DNA from: Vibrio sp. SCSIO 43136
Lineage (GTDB): Bacteria > Pseudomonadota > Gammaproteobacteria > Enterobacterales > Vibrionaceae
DNA: 64,000 bases
Direction of reading: 5' to 3'
NCBI RefSeq assembly: GCF_023716565.1
Contig: NZ_CP071849.1
Coordinates: 372,001 to 436,000 of the forward strand
Shown in pieces: positions 53,156 to 62,219 of the stretch. Positions within the stretch are counted from its first letter, which is position 1; each line of letters opens with the position of its first letter. The notes under the pieces are model-generated. The model did not search any database and had not been told where the DNA came from. It saw nothing but the letters and a program-made list of their open reading frames with translations. Both the position numbers and the translations under genes were made by a program.

Positions 53156-53977
53156 ATGAAAAAGACAGTAATCGGTGCATTAGCTCTTCTAGGCACACTA
53201 ACAGTAAATCCAGTTCTAGCGAAAGAAACTATTTCTGCAGTGGGCTCAAGCAGCGTTACTCCATTGATGGAAGTTTTCTCTGAAACATACATGAAGCAAA
53301 ACTCGAACGTATTTATCGAGGTTCAAGGCCCAGGTTCATCTGCAGGCGTACGTGCTGCTAAGACAGGCACAGCAGACCTAGGTATGTCTTCTCGTAACCT
53401 AAAAGACTCTGAAAAAGAGCCTGCTCTTATCGAAGAAGTGGTTGCTCGTGACGGTATCGCAGTTGTTGTTAACCCAGCGAACAAGCTTGAAGGTCTAACT
53501 GCTGCTCAAGTAACGGCAATCTACAAAGGCGAAATCACTAACTGGAAAGATGTTGGTGGTGCTGACAAGCCAATCGTAGCTATCACTCGTGATACGGCTT
53601 CTGGTACTCGTGGTGCATTTGAAGACATCATGAGCCTTAAGAAGAAAATCTCTGGTAAGAAAGTTTCTGCAATCTCTCAACGTGCTCAAGTTGCTAACGG
53701 TAACGGTGCACTGAAAACTATGGTTGCTTCAAACCCATACGCAATCGGTTACATCTCTCTAGGTACGGTTGACGCATCAGTTAACGCTCTAGCGGTAGAC
53801 GGTGTTCCAGCTACTGTTGCTAACGTTAAAGACGGTTCTTACAAGGTAGCTCGTCCTTTCCTAGTTCTTTACAAGAAAGGCACGCCATCAGCTGAAACTC
53901 AGAAATTCCTAGACTGGATGCTAACTGACGCTGCTCAAGAGCTTGTGTCTAACAAAGGTTACATCCCAGTAAACTAA
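53156..53977 (+). CDS. pstS: PstS: periplasmic phosphate-binding protein
   Basis: A 273-residue solute-binding protein with signal peptide 'KKTVIGALALLGTLTVNPVLA'. Phosphate contacts are visible in 'AVGSSSVTPLMEVFSETYM', 'GPGSSAGVRAAKTGTADLGMSSR' and 'TRDTASGTRGAFED'. The codon use is strongly biased toward preferred codons, as for highly expressed genes. The ATG at 53156 is preferred to the GTG directly before it; AAGGAAATTTGTG gives the ribosome site. It is the first gene of a pstSCAB operon with no phoU. Confidence 0.95.
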   Translation: MKKTVIGALALLGTLTVNPVLAKETISAVGSSSVTPLMEVFSETYMKQNSNVFIEVQGPGSSAGVRAAKTGTADLGMSSRNLKDSEKEPALIEEVVARDGIAVVVNPANKLEGLTAAQVTAIYKGEITNWKDVGGADKPIVAITRDTASGTRGAFEDIMSLKKKISGKKVSAISQRAQVANGNGALKTMVASNPYAIGYISLGTVDASVNALAVDGVPATVANVKDGSYKVARPFLVLYKKGTPSAETQKFLDWMLTDAAQELVSNKGYIPVN

Positions 53978-54003
53978 TAGCGGTTAACGCTTACTTAAAT
54001 TGT

Positions 54004-54033
54004 TGCTCAGCTCGCGAGAGCTGAGCATTTTTT
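54004..54033 (+). terminator. hairpin between pstS and pstC
   Basis: TGCTCAGCTC-GCGA-GAGCTGAGCA is followed by six Ts. In this operon it probably acts as a partial terminator that lets pstS be made in excess over the membrane components. Confidence 0.85.
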
Positions 54034-54066
54034 CCCATTCCGATATTGTCGAAATGAGTATTTTTT

Positions 54067-54999
54067 ATGTCCATCGCATTAGATAATGATAACTCTATGT
54101 CGAGTCAAAATAACCAGCCAAAAGTCAGCACGCTTCGTACCAAAAGCGGCGTTGATATGAAAGAACGCTTCTTTCATGCCCTGTTTCTAACCAGTGCAGT
54201 CATTGGTATTGTCTCGCTAGCAACAATCGCATACTTCATTGTTGCTGAATCTATTCCTGCATTCCAAGAAGCTGGCGTTAGCGGCATTGTTCTTGGTCAA
54301 GACTGGCTACCACCTGCACTTTATGGTGTTGCAACTATGATTGTGGCGTCGGTCGTATCGACGCTCGGTGCGGTTGTGGTTGGTGTGCCTATCGGTGTTT
54401 TAACGGCGATTTTTATCGCTGAAATTGCACCAAAGCGAGTGGCGGATATCATTCGCCCAGCGGTCGAGCTTCTTGCAGGTATTCCATCGGTCGTATATGG
54501 CTTCTTTGGTCTAGTCATCATCGTTCCGCTTATTCAAGACATCTTTAATGTGCCTGCGGGTAACACTATCCTTGCCGGTATCATTGTTCTTGGCGTGATG
54601 ATTCTTCCAACCGTAATCACGGTATCTGAAACATCTATCCGCGCAGTGCCTCGTAGTTACAAAGAAGGCTCACTGGCACTGGGTGCTTCAAAAATCTTTA
54701 CCATTTTCAAGCTGCTTGTTCCGGCGGCGCGCTCGGGCATCATGACTGGTGTGATCTTGGGTATCGCTCGTGCTTTGGGTGAAACCATGGCAATTATCAT
54801 GGTGATGGGTAATGCACCAGCCATGCCAGAGGGTCTACTAGACTCAGCACGTACACTAACAGCTAACATCGCAATCGAGATGTCTTACGCAAGTGGCGTT
54901 CATGCAAACGCACTGTATGCGACGGGTGTAGTGCTGCTGGTATTTATCATGTCACTCAACGCTATTCTTCTATACCTGAACCGTCAGAAGGCGAAATAA
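54067..54999 (+). CDS. pstC: PstC: phosphate ABC transporter permease
   Basis: A 310-residue inner-membrane permease with six or so helices and the ABC permease loop 'YKEGSLALGASKIFTIFKLLVPAA' (EAA motif). 'AGIPSVVYGFFGL' is characteristic of PstC/PstA. The soluble N-terminus of about 35 residues is longer than the core. It pairs with PstA, which begins one base after its stop. Confidence 0.95.
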   Translation: MSIALDNDNSMSSQNNQPKVSTLRTKSGVDMKERFFHALFLTSAVIGIVSLATIAYFIVAESIPAFQEAGVSGIVLGQDWLPPALYGVATMIVASVVSTLGAVVVGVPIGVLTAIFIAEIAPKRVADIIRPAVELLAGIPSVVYGFFGLVIIVPLIQDIFNVPAGNTILAGIIVLGVMILPTVITVSETSIRAVPRSYKEGSLALGASKIFTIFKLLVPAARSGIMTGVILGIARALGETMAIIMVMGNAPAMPEGLLDSARTLTANIAIEMSYASGVHANALYATGVVLLVFIMSLNAILLYLNRQKAK

Positions 55000-55000
55000 G

Positions 55001-55864
55001 ATGAACACGCTAAAGCTAAAACAAGCTCGTAATTTCAAAGACAACATGCTGAGTGCGTTCGTTTGGATTTCTGCGGCGCTAACAGTTGGTTTTCTATTCT
55101 GGATTATCTGGTACATCCTATCTAACGGTTTGAAACACGTTGATTGGGCATTCATTACCGATAATTACACTCGTACTGGTGATGAACACGGTATCTTCCC
55201 GATGATCGTATCAACCATATACATGGTTGTTGCGTCGATTGCCGTGGCTGCGCCACTTGGCATCATGACGGCTATCTACCTAACAGAATATGCGAAAGTG
55301 GGTAGTCGCCTAGTTAAAATCATTCGATTCTGTACCGAATCATTGGCAGGTATTCCATCGATTATCTTCGGTCTGTTTGGTATGACGTTCTTCGTTACCA
55401 TTCTAGGTCTTGGCTTCTCGATCCTGTCAGGTGCGTTAACACTATCGATCCTTATCCTGCCTGTAATCATCCGAACCACGGAAGAAGCACTGATGGCAGT
55501 TCCGCAGACTTACCGTGAAGGCTCTTACGGTTTGGGTGCTTCGAAAATCTACACTATCTGGCGTCTTATTCTTCCAAGTGCGATGCCTGGTATTCTTACC
55601 TCGGTCATTCTAAGTATTGGTCGTGTCATTGGTGAATCTGCTCCTGTATTCCTAACGGCGGGTATGGTTGCACGTATTCCTGACTCTCTGTTGGATTCAG
55701 GCCGTACACTAACGGTTCACCTATATAAGCTAACTACAGAGCTGTTCACTATTGAAGAGTGGAATCAAGCTTACGGTACAGCTACCGTTCTGATTGTAGT
55801 GGTATTGATTATCAACATGCTGACGAAGCTGATTGCTCGTAAATTCAACACAGCAACTTACTAA
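55001..55864 (+). CDS. pstA: PstA: phosphate ABC transporter permease
   Basis: A 287-residue permease. 'SLAGIPSIIFGLFGM' and the EAA-loop 'YREGSYGLGASKIYTIWRLILPSA' mark the PstA family, and six helices are predicted. It is one base downstream of pstC, so translation is coupled. The encoded heterodimer forms the channel for phosphate delivered by PstS. Confidence 0.95.
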   Translation: MNTLKLKQARNFKDNMLSAFVWISAALTVGFLFWIIWYILSNGLKHVDWAFITDNYTRTGDEHGIFPMIVSTIYMVVASIAVAAPLGIMTAIYLTEYAKVGSRLVKIIRFCTESLAGIPSIIFGLFGMTFFVTILGLGFSILSGALTLSILILPVIIRTTEEALMAVPQTYREGSYGLGASKIYTIWRLILPSAMPGILTSVILSIGRVIGESAPVFLTAGMVARIPDSLLDSGRTLTVHLYKLTTELFTIEEWNQAYGTATVLIVVVLIINMLTKLIARKFNTATY

Positions 55865-55937
55865 CAGATATTTCAATGTGCGCCCAAGAGCGCAGTGATG
55901 ACACAGACAGAATTTAAAGAATTTAGAGATTAGAACG

Positions 55938-56687
55938 ATGAACAAATTTGATATTGAAAACCTAGATCTATATTACGGCGACAACCAAGCACTAAAAGCG
56001 ATCAATCTGCCGATCCCAGCTCAGAAAGTAACGGCACTTATCGGCCCATCAGGCTGTGGTAAGTCGACGCTTTTACGTTGTCTTAACCGCATGAACGACC
56101 TTATTGAAGGTGTGACTATCAAAGGCAAACTGGATATGGATGGTCAAGACATCTACGGCAATGTTGACGTAGCAGACCTTCGTATCAAGGTGGGCATGGT
56201 ATTCCAAAAACCAAACCCATTCCCAATGAGCATCTATGAAAACGTGGCTTACGGCCTGCGTGCTCAAGGCATCAAAGATAAAAAGCACATTGACACTGTG
56301 GTCGAGAAATCACTACGTGGTGCAGCGCTATGGGATGAAGTAAAAGACCGCCTTAAATCACATGCATTCGGTCTTTCTGGTGGTCAGCAGCAGCGTCTGT
56401 GTATCGCACGTACAATCGCGATGGCGCCAGACGTAATCCTAATGGATGAGCCAACGTCTGCACTCGACCCAATTGCTACTCACAAAATCGAAGAACTGAT
56501 GGAAGATCTGAAGAAAGACTACACCATCGTTATCGTAACTCACTCAATGGCACAGGCACGCCGCATCTCAGACCGCACGGCATTTTTCCTAATGGGTGAG
56601 CTAGTAGAACATGATGTTACAGAAAACATCTTCACTGAACCAAAAGATGATCGCACTAAAGGTTACGTTAACGGTGACTTCGGTTAA
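55938..56687 (+). CDS. pstB: PstB: phosphate ABC transporter ATPase
   Basis: A 249-residue ABC ATPase. Walker A 'GPSGCGKST', Q-loop '[11 protein letters not shown]', signature 'LSGGQQQR', Walker B '[12 protein letters not shown]' and the H-loop 'IVTHSM' are all intact. '[20 protein letters not shown]' is the PstB-specific phrase. It is the last gene of the operon, with a strong terminator about 50 bases later. Confidence 0.96.
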   Translation: MNKFDIENLDLYYGDNQALKAINLPIPAQKVTALIGPSGCGKSTLLRCLNRMNDLIEGVTIKGKLDMDGQDIYGNVDVADLRIKVGMVFQKPNPFPMSIYENVAYGLRAQGIKDKKHIDTVVEKSLRGAALWDEVKDRLKSHAFGLSGGQQQRLCIARTIAMAPDVILMDEPTSALDPIATHKIEELMEDLKKDYTIVIVTHSMAQARRISDRTAFFLMGELVEHDVTENIFTEPKDDRTKGYVNGDFG

Positions 56688-56739
56688 TCAACCCAATTTA
56701 CTGGCACATTAATTATAACTATAAGCGATGGTACTTATT

Positions 56740-56762
56740 GCCCCTCATTGAGGGGCTTTTTT
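56740..56762 (+). terminator. terminator of the pst operon
   Basis: GCCCCTC-ATT-GAGGGGC is followed by six Ts. Confidence 0.95.
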
Positions 56763-57046
56763 CGTTTAGCTCCTTTTTTCGGGGACAGGCACTAAATAGA
56801 GATTTTATACGATTACGAGCGAATACGACGAAGACTGAATACGAGGACAGTCTATCTACTGCGATCTACTGGAAGATTATTGCAAAGACTTCTTGTTAGA
56901 GAAACAGGAACACGTTGGGAGTGATAACTACACATATATAGGCTGTTATGGCCAAAAAACGTGTTTCTATTCGGGTTTGAATAATCGATACGATCTTAAA
57001 TGGCCAGCGGTTGCTGGGATGCTTCAATGTGTGGTTTCAAACCGAG
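56763..57046. other. non-coding flank of the transposase with a GGGACA-type motif
   Basis: GGGGACAGGCACT (56781-56793) resembles, in inverted orientation, the GGGACACACACC part of the repeat units beyond the other side of the transposase gene (58109-58217). It may mark one end of the mobile segment. No gene is supported here. Confidence 0.45.
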
Positions 57047-58006
57047 TTATTCGAGTGCGTAAAGATGGATTTTAGATTTGTTTAACGCAACCTTGGCATT
57101 ATCAAGGTGAGAGTATGCACCTATGGCGGTCGCACTTCCTTTTTCTAGTTGAGTGCAGGCTTTTAACCAAGAGTTTGAGGTGATATTGAGCCTAACCAAA
57201 ATCGGAGGTAGTGCGTTGTCTACTTTACATTTTTTCTCTCTGAACAGTCGTGCGGTCCAATCTACAAGTTCAATGTAATCCAAAAGTCGGAAAGGCAAAC
57301 CGTATTGCTTGTTCTTATTAGTGATTCCTACAAAGGGGTGTAGACAGGGAGCATTTTCATTTTTGTAGTGAAGTGCTCGTATACGTGATTTAATCGAAGT
57401 GAAATCTGAGCCTTCTGGCGTTTTAGCTATGCCCGCTCGTATAGGGTTTAAATCAACGTACGCCATTGCAGCAGCAAGCGCTTTTTCATCCAACAGTGCT
57501 TGGCTTTTGAAGCGGCTTTCCCAGAAATGTCCTGTGCAGTTGTCTTCTCGATTAGCACGACAGGCGATATCGTAATTGAGTTCTTTCATAAACCAACTTA
57601 GCGACCATAAGCGTTTTCGCCACGTTTCGATAATATCAAAACACTTTTGTTCTTCCGCTTGGCAAGCTAGCTGATTTTTCTGCCATTTTTGGACAATTAA
57701 AGGAATCTTGTGAGTAAGCTTCCAGCGCTCTACAACCTCATACGGAGTCAACGTTGAAGCTTTCTCTCTATTGATATGAAGAACAACGTGAAAATGATTA
57801 CTCATCACCGCATAGGCACAAACATCAATACAATAAGTGGATGTTAGGGATAGTATTTTCGATTCAATCCACTCCCTACGGTGCTCGTAGCTAGTGTTTG
57901 TACTCTTATCAAAACCACACAGGTAACTTCGTCTCACACAACGAGAAACGCAGTGATAATAAGGCGTAGCTTCAACGGATACTAGCTGTTTTCTTGCTGT
58001 AGTCAT
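57047..58006 (-). CDS. REP-associated tyrosine transposase (Y1/HUH family)
   Basis: A 319-residue Y1_Tnp-superfamily protein, related to IS200/IS605 transposases but of the RAYT type. The HUH pair is in 'AVMSNHFHVVLHINREK'. 'AMAYVDLNPIRAGIAKTPE' is the family C-terminal catalytic-Tyr region. The N-terminal 'TPYYHCVSRCVRRSYLCG' is typical of the group. RAYTs move or maintain short REP sequences by single-strand nicking. Two REP-like units adjoin its 5' flank. I chose the ATG at 58006 because the conserved 'MTTARKQLV' opening starts there. Confidence 0.88.
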   Translation of the reverse strand: MTTARKQLVSVEATPYYHCVSRCVRRSYLCGFDKSTNTSYEHRREWIESKILSLTSTYCIDVCAYAVMSNHFHVVLHINREKASTLTPYEVVERWKLTHKIPLIVQKWQKNQLACQAEEQKCFDIIETWRKRLWSLSWFMKELNYDIACRANREDNCTGHFWESRFKSQALLDEKALAAAMAYVDLNPIRAGIAKTPEGSDFTSIKSRIRALHYKNENAPCLHPFVGITNKNKQYGLPFRLLDYIELVDWTARLFREKKCKVDNALPPILVRLNITSNSWLKACTQLEKGSATAIGAYSHLDNAKVALNKSKIHLYALE

Positions 58007-58108
58007 GAGGTCTAGAGAAAGTGGATTTGCCGTTAATTTAGCAGTGTATTGCAAATAAGAGCGGGAGCTAACGCATCATCATGGCAAAATCAGTCTAGAT
58101 TCATACTT

Positions 58109-58158
58109 TTTGGTGTGTGTCCCGGTAAAGGGGGCTACTTTGCTAGTTGGGCGTTTAC
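58109..58158 (-). repeat. REP-like direct repeat unit, copy 1
   Basis: About 50 bases, read on the minus strand as GTAAACGCCCAACTAGCAAA, then GTAG and CCCC, then CTTTACCGGGACACACACC and AAA. It is nearly identical to copy 2 (differences only in the short central stretch) and starts 8 bases downstream of it. Confidence 0.85.
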
Positions 58159-58166
58159 TGCGGAGA

Positions 58167-58217
58167 TTTGGTGTGTGTCCCGGTAAAGAGGATCTACTTT
58201 GCTAGTTGGGCGTTTAC
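58167..58217 (-). repeat. REP-like direct repeat unit, copy 2, overlapping the cation-efflux gene end
   Basis: The first 24 bases of this unit on the minus strand encode the last seven residues (VNAQLAK) and the stop codon of the cation-efflux gene. The same 24 bases recur out of gene context in copy 1, so these residues derive from the repeat and not from the ancestral gene. Confidence 0.8.
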
Positions 58218-58859
58218 GACTAGATCTCGGCATGCTTGGATTAGCATCTCTAGTGGGACTTTGACGAAGTAAACGGACATCGCGAGCACCATTAGAGGGT
58301 CGGCGTAGTTTGCGTATTGAGCCCATGGCGTGATTTCCATAATCCATGCGGTGATGAAACCGGCCATTACTGCAAAGCTGATTAGGGCGTCCATCTGCCA
58401 TTGTGCGGCTTCTGCGTTAACAAGGGGGGAGTTGTATTTTTTACCTCGTCTTGCAATAAACCACCAAGCATAGCCACAGCCAATGACGTTTATCACACCA
58501 AATAGGGTTGCGATAGAAGCATCAACTTCGCGACCACCATTCATGACGGCTACGATAGCGGCATATATCGAGACTGAAACGAGTGCGAGGATCACCATGG
58601 CTTTAATCGCAATCACTGCTGGCTGAATGATCGTGCGGCCATGGCTTTTCGCAAAATCACTGCCTTGGCGAATGTACCAAGCGGCAGTTAGCGACAATAA
58701 AGTTAACAGTAAGCTGATAAGTGAGTAAACGCCGTCAAAAACGATCACCATAGAACCTACCCACAAACCGAGCACCATGCCCATGATGGCAAAGCCAGAA
58801 GAGAGTACAGCGGAGAATGTTAGGATCTGTTTTTCGTTTTTGTCAGTTTTTGCACACAT
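58194..58859 (-). CDS. cation-diffusion-facilitator-like transporter, C-terminus replaced by a repeat
   Basis: A 221-residue membrane protein of the CDF/cation efflux superfamily. Six helices are visible, with 'LGLWVGSMVIVFDGVYSLISL' containing the TM2 metal-site Asp of the family and 'DALISFAVMAGFITAWIM' the TM5 Asp. CDF proteins normally continue with a cytoplasmic metal-sensing domain of about 80-100 residues, and here the protein stops right after TM6 at 'LIQACRDLV' and is capped by repeat-encoded VNAQLAK. The protein may be non-functional or act as a truncated transporter. The metal is unknown. Confidence 0.8.
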   Translation of the reverse strand: MCAKTDKNEKQILTFSAVLSSGFAIMGMVLGLWVGSMVIVFDGVYSLISLLLTLLSLTAAWYIRQGSDFAKSHGRTIIQPAVIAIKAMVILALVSVSIYAAIVAVMNGGREVDASIATLFGVINVIGCGYAWWFIARRGKKYNSPLVNAEAAQWQMDALISFAVMAGFITAWIMEITPWAQYANYADPLMVLAMSVYFVKVPLEMLIQACRDLVVNAQLAK

Positions 58860-59097
58860 ACAATATCTCGGAAGTTAAACACGATATCAATCAGCATGTT
58901 AAGTTGTCGTTTTCTACTGCTTATAAACGATTTTTACTGATGTGACTGATGAGTTCATTGTTTGCATATAACGCAGAATTAGCAATTTACGAATTGATGA
59001 AAGGTGTCCACTGTTTGGTGTGATTTCTAACGAATGTCGATAAATCAAGGTCTTAGCGAATTATATTGGCGTCATTAAAATTGACGCTGACTGATGG

Positions 59098-59976
59098 TCA
59101 GTATTCAAATAAGTAGTCACTTAGCTTGTCTGCAAGCCAAGTCATGCTCGGGTGCTCGCTCATACCTGTGCGGGAAAACAGGCAGTAATCCTCTTGAGTG
59201 AGGCCATAGGTGTGTTTGATCACGGCGAGTTTTTCTTGGCGAAGTAGGTGGCGTATCAATGGCTCTGGCAATACTCCCCAAGCGTCATCTCGAACTAAGG
59301 TGTCGAGAATATAATCGAAGCTGGAAAAACCAATATAACGAGTGGAGAAGGGCGCAAGCTCGGGATTATCTTTTTCATTCAGATAGGCCATAGACGCTTG
59401 GGTTGAATTACGTAAGTCATTATCAGATACCCGTGCCATTTTGCCTAATGGGTGATCTTTGCGACACACAGACATCATGCGAATTTTGCCCAGCGGCTGA
59501 TAGGTGATGTTGGGATCTTCGATGCGCTCGTAATCAACCCCAAATGCATAATCGACTTGTTCCGTGGCAACCAAGTTTTCCAAATCACCACTGGATGCCA
59601 GCACTATGTTATATGAAGTTGCAGGAAAGCGTCGGTTCAGCTCATAAGAGAGGTCTTGCCAAAGCTCGTCTGGAATTGCGTCGTCGCGAGCGATCCACAC
59701 TTCAGCGTTAAAATCGCTATTGGCTTGCAGACAGGTTTGTTGGATACGGCTTTGTATGGCGAGCAGCGTTTCGCAGTCTCTATAGATGGCTTTGCCCGCT
59801 TCCGAAAGCTCTAAGTGGTTGCCAGTTCGGTTAAACAGTGCGGTATCGAGCTCTTTTTCTAGTGCCTTGATAGACATGCTCAGTTTGGTGCGATTGCATT
59901 CCAACTGACGAGCGGCCTCGGATACTGAGCCCAGTTCGGCAATTTTTACAAACGCTTCGATTTGCGACAAATTCAT
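59098..59976 (-). CDS. LysR-family transcriptional regulator
   Basis: A 292-residue regulator. The N-terminal helix-turn-helix is 'IEAFVKIAELGSVSEAARQLECNRTKLSMSIKALEKEL', and the effector domain covers about 90-290. Its gene follows acetoacetyl-CoA synthetase on the same strand, 65 bases after it, so control of that gene is plausible, though LysR genes are more often divergent from their targets. The ATG at 59976 is used because a start 13 codons earlier adds a cysteine-rich leader not typical of the family. Confidence 0.9.
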   Translation of the reverse strand: MNLSQIEAFVKIAELGSVSEAARQLECNRTKLSMSIKALEKELDTALFNRTGNHLELSEAGKAIYRDCETLLAIQSRIQQTCLQANSDFNAEVWIARDDAIPDELWQDLSYELNRRFPATSYNIVLASSGDLENLVATEQVDYAFGVDYERIEDPNITYQPLGKIRMMSVCRKDHPLGKMARVSDNDLRNSTQASMAYLNEKDNPELAPFSTRYIGFSSFDYILDTLVRDDAWGVLPEPLIRHLLRQEKLAVIKHTYGLTQEDYCLFSRTGMSEHPSMTWLADKLSDYLFEY

Positions 59977-60041
59977 AGCAACACAACAGTCTAAACAAAA
60001 GTACTCATGCGCCAAATAGTAACGAGTTTCTATGGACTTAG

Positions 60042-62021
60042 CTACGCCCTCCAGTGAGGTTGCATTGAGCGGATCTCGTCGAGCGATTCAGGATTGGCGA
60101 TAGCGCCCTCGTTCTCGACAACTTTTCCCTCTAGTATCTGTTTCACAGCTATCTCGACCAACTTGCCAGACTTGGTTCTTGGCACCTCACCAATAGGCAG
60201 GACCAAATCCGGCTCGTGCCGAGGAGAGCAGTGAGTTCGTAGCGAAGATTTAATCTCGCTGATCATCTCATGACTGAGCACACGACCGCTTTCGGTTTGA
60301 ACAAACAGCACCATACGCTCGTCACCACTTGCCCCCCTTTGTCCCACTACAACCGAGTCTATTACCCCTTCCAGTTTATTGATTTGTTGATAAATTTCCG
60401 CACTGCCGATTCTTATTCCACCGCGATTGAGTACAGCATCACTGCGCCCATAAAATTGAAACCCAAGATGAGAAGACTGGCTCACTTCGTCGCCATGGTG
60501 CCAAGCGTTAGCAAACTTCGCCCAGTAGGCGTTGTGATAGCGCTCGCCGTTGTCATTACTGAAACCTATAGGCTGATTGGGAAAGCTATTAGTACACACC
60601 AGTTCCCCTTGGGTATTGAGGACAGCATTGCCATTAGCATCAAAGGCTTTAACGCTTAGACCAAGCCCAGCTTGTTGGCATTCGCCTCGATACACAGGTG
60701 ATATTGGGTTCCCTAAAACAAAGCAGCCACAAATATCTGTTCCTCCTGAGATTGAAGCCAAATGGAGGTCCTGTTTGATTGAATGATATACAAAGTCAAA
60801 TTGATTTGGATGAAGCACGGACCCCGTAGAGCAGAGGGTCTTTAATGAAGATAAATCATGATGCTTGACTGGCTGATAATTGAATTTTTCAATCGCCTCT
60901 AGATATTTGGCAGAAGTACCAAAAAGGCTCACTTCGTGCTTTTCCGCCATTGTCCAAAGGGTTTGATTGTCTGGATAACAGGGCTGCCCATCATAGAGTA
61001 CGATGCTCGCACCTGATGCCAATGCGCCAGTCAACCAGTTCCACATCATCCAGCCACAAGTGGTGTAGTAGAACACGGTATCAATGGCGTGAATATCACA
61101 ATGCAACTGGTGCTCTTTGACTAAGTTCAGTAATGTGCCACCAACACTGTGAATGATGCACTTTGGCTTACCTGTTGTGCCCGAGGAGTACAAAATAAAC
61201 AGCGGACTGTTAAACGAGACACGCTCATAACGCATCGCTTTAGCTTGGTAGCCTTGCTGAATGTGGTGCCACTCTGCAAAGCCATCTTCACTGTTTGGAT
61301 GCAGGTAATTGATTTGGCAGACTTGCTCAACGCTGTCTAATGCTGTTGCGAGCTGATGATTTTTGTCTCGCATGGTATGGGCTTGACCATTAAAGGTATA
61401 GCCATCGACGACAAACAATACTTTGGGCTTCACTTGCCCAAATCGCTCGACGACGCTCTCCACGCCAAAGTCTGGCGAAGTAGAGGTCCAGATTGCTCCT
61501 CGCGCTGCCGTCGCCAGCATTGCAATCAAGGTCTCAGCAATATTGGGTAGATAACCTGCGACCACATCACCAACACCCACGTGGCAGTCTTCAAGCCACT
61601 GGGTTGCGACAGACACTTGATCGCATAAAGATTGCCAAGTGATCTCTTGCGACTCGGCACGCTCATTTTCGCAATAAATCGCTACCTTATTTGGAGTATG
61701 GAACGCTTGTGCAAGTAGGTTCTCGGTGTAGTTGAGAACACTGTCTTCAAACCAAATAGTATCTCTTGCCTCAATGGGGTGCTCAAACTTAGCAGGGCCG
61801 AGCTGGCAAGTATTGTTGCCTTGAGTGCCAATGATGTCAGCAAATCGCCATAGCGTCTCCCAAAATAGATCTGGGTTTTCAACAGACCACTGGTGGAGTT
61901 CATCATAGTTTTGCATGTGTAGGCCATGCTCGACATCTACTCTCGCCAAAAACTGTGTCAGCAATGCGCGTTCAATTCGTTGTTCGCTAGGTGTCCACAA
62001 AGGTGGGGTGCGCTCATCCAT
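60042..62021 (-). CDS. acetoacetyl-CoA synthetase
   Basis: A 659-residue acyl-adenylate enzyme that should convert acetoacetate to acetoacetyl-CoA with ATP. 'FILYSSGTTGKPKCIIH' is the P-loop, 'GGTDICGCFVLGNP' and 'WKHGD'-type 'AWHHGDEV' are the core motifs, and 'PRTKSGKLVEIAVKQI' carries the catalytic lysine. 'VPRTKSGK' and the N-terminal 'LWTPSEQRIERALLTQF' are typical of AACS and not of acetyl-CoA synthetase. The role would be ketone-body or PHB/leucine-derived carbon use. The start at 62021 follows ATAATGATATGG. Confidence 0.92.
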   Translation of the reverse strand: MDERTPPLWTPSEQRIERALLTQFLARVDVEHGLHMQNYDELHQWSVENPDLFWETLWRFADIIGTQGNNTCQLGPAKFEHPIEARDTIWFEDSVLNYTENLLAQAFHTPNKVAIYCENERAESQEITWQSLCDQVSVATQWLEDCHVGVGDVVAGYLPNIAETLIAMLATAARGAIWTSTSPDFGVESVVERFGQVKPKVLFVVDGYTFNGQAHTMRDKNHQLATALDSVEQVCQINYLHPNSEDGFAEWHHIQQGYQAKAMRYERVSFNSPLFILYSSGTTGKPKCIIHSVGGTLLNLVKEHQLHCDIHAIDTVFYYTTCGWMMWNWLTGALASGASIVLYDGQPCYPDNQTLWTMAEKHEVSLFGTSAKYLEAIEKFNYQPVKHHDLSSLKTLCSTGSVLHPNQFDFVYHSIKQDLHLASISGGTDICGCFVLGNPISPVYRGECQQAGLGLSVKAFDANGNAVLNTQGELVCTNSFPNQPIGFSNDNGERYHNAYWAKFANAWHHGDEVSQSSHLGFQFYGRSDAVLNRGGIRIGSAEIYQQINKLEGVIDSVVVGQRGASGDERMVLFVQTESGRVLSHEMISEIKSSLRTHCSPRHEPDLVLPIGEVPRTKSGKLVEIAVKQILEGKVVENEGAIANPESLDEIRSMQPHWRA

Positions 62022-62219
62022 ATCATTATCTTTATTATCCGCTCTATAAAAAGATAGTTGCCAGCAACCAAGTTGCAATATTCGCTCGTCGACCCAAGTT
62101 CAAAACTGTGCGATGTGAAGGAATTCAAACGCCTAACATTTTCGATGCGGCTCCAATTGGATATCGGTTGTGATATAAAGATAACTTATAAAAAGAGAAA
62201 GAAACCTAAGGGAAGTTGC

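Noticed and set aside
56893..57075. Short plus-strand frame beside the transposase
   Set aside because: Sixty codons, no ribosome site, no recognisable family, and overlap with the transposase end.
58109..58217. Possible CRISPR array or attachment site
   Set aside because: Only two units of about 50 bases with an 8-base gap, no unique spacers and no cas or integrase gene; a REP-like explanation next to a RAYT fits better.
60270..60659. Plus-strand frame of 129 codons antisense to acetoacetyl-CoA synthetase
   Set aside because: It is antisense to the conserved C-terminal adenylation domain and has no ribosome site.
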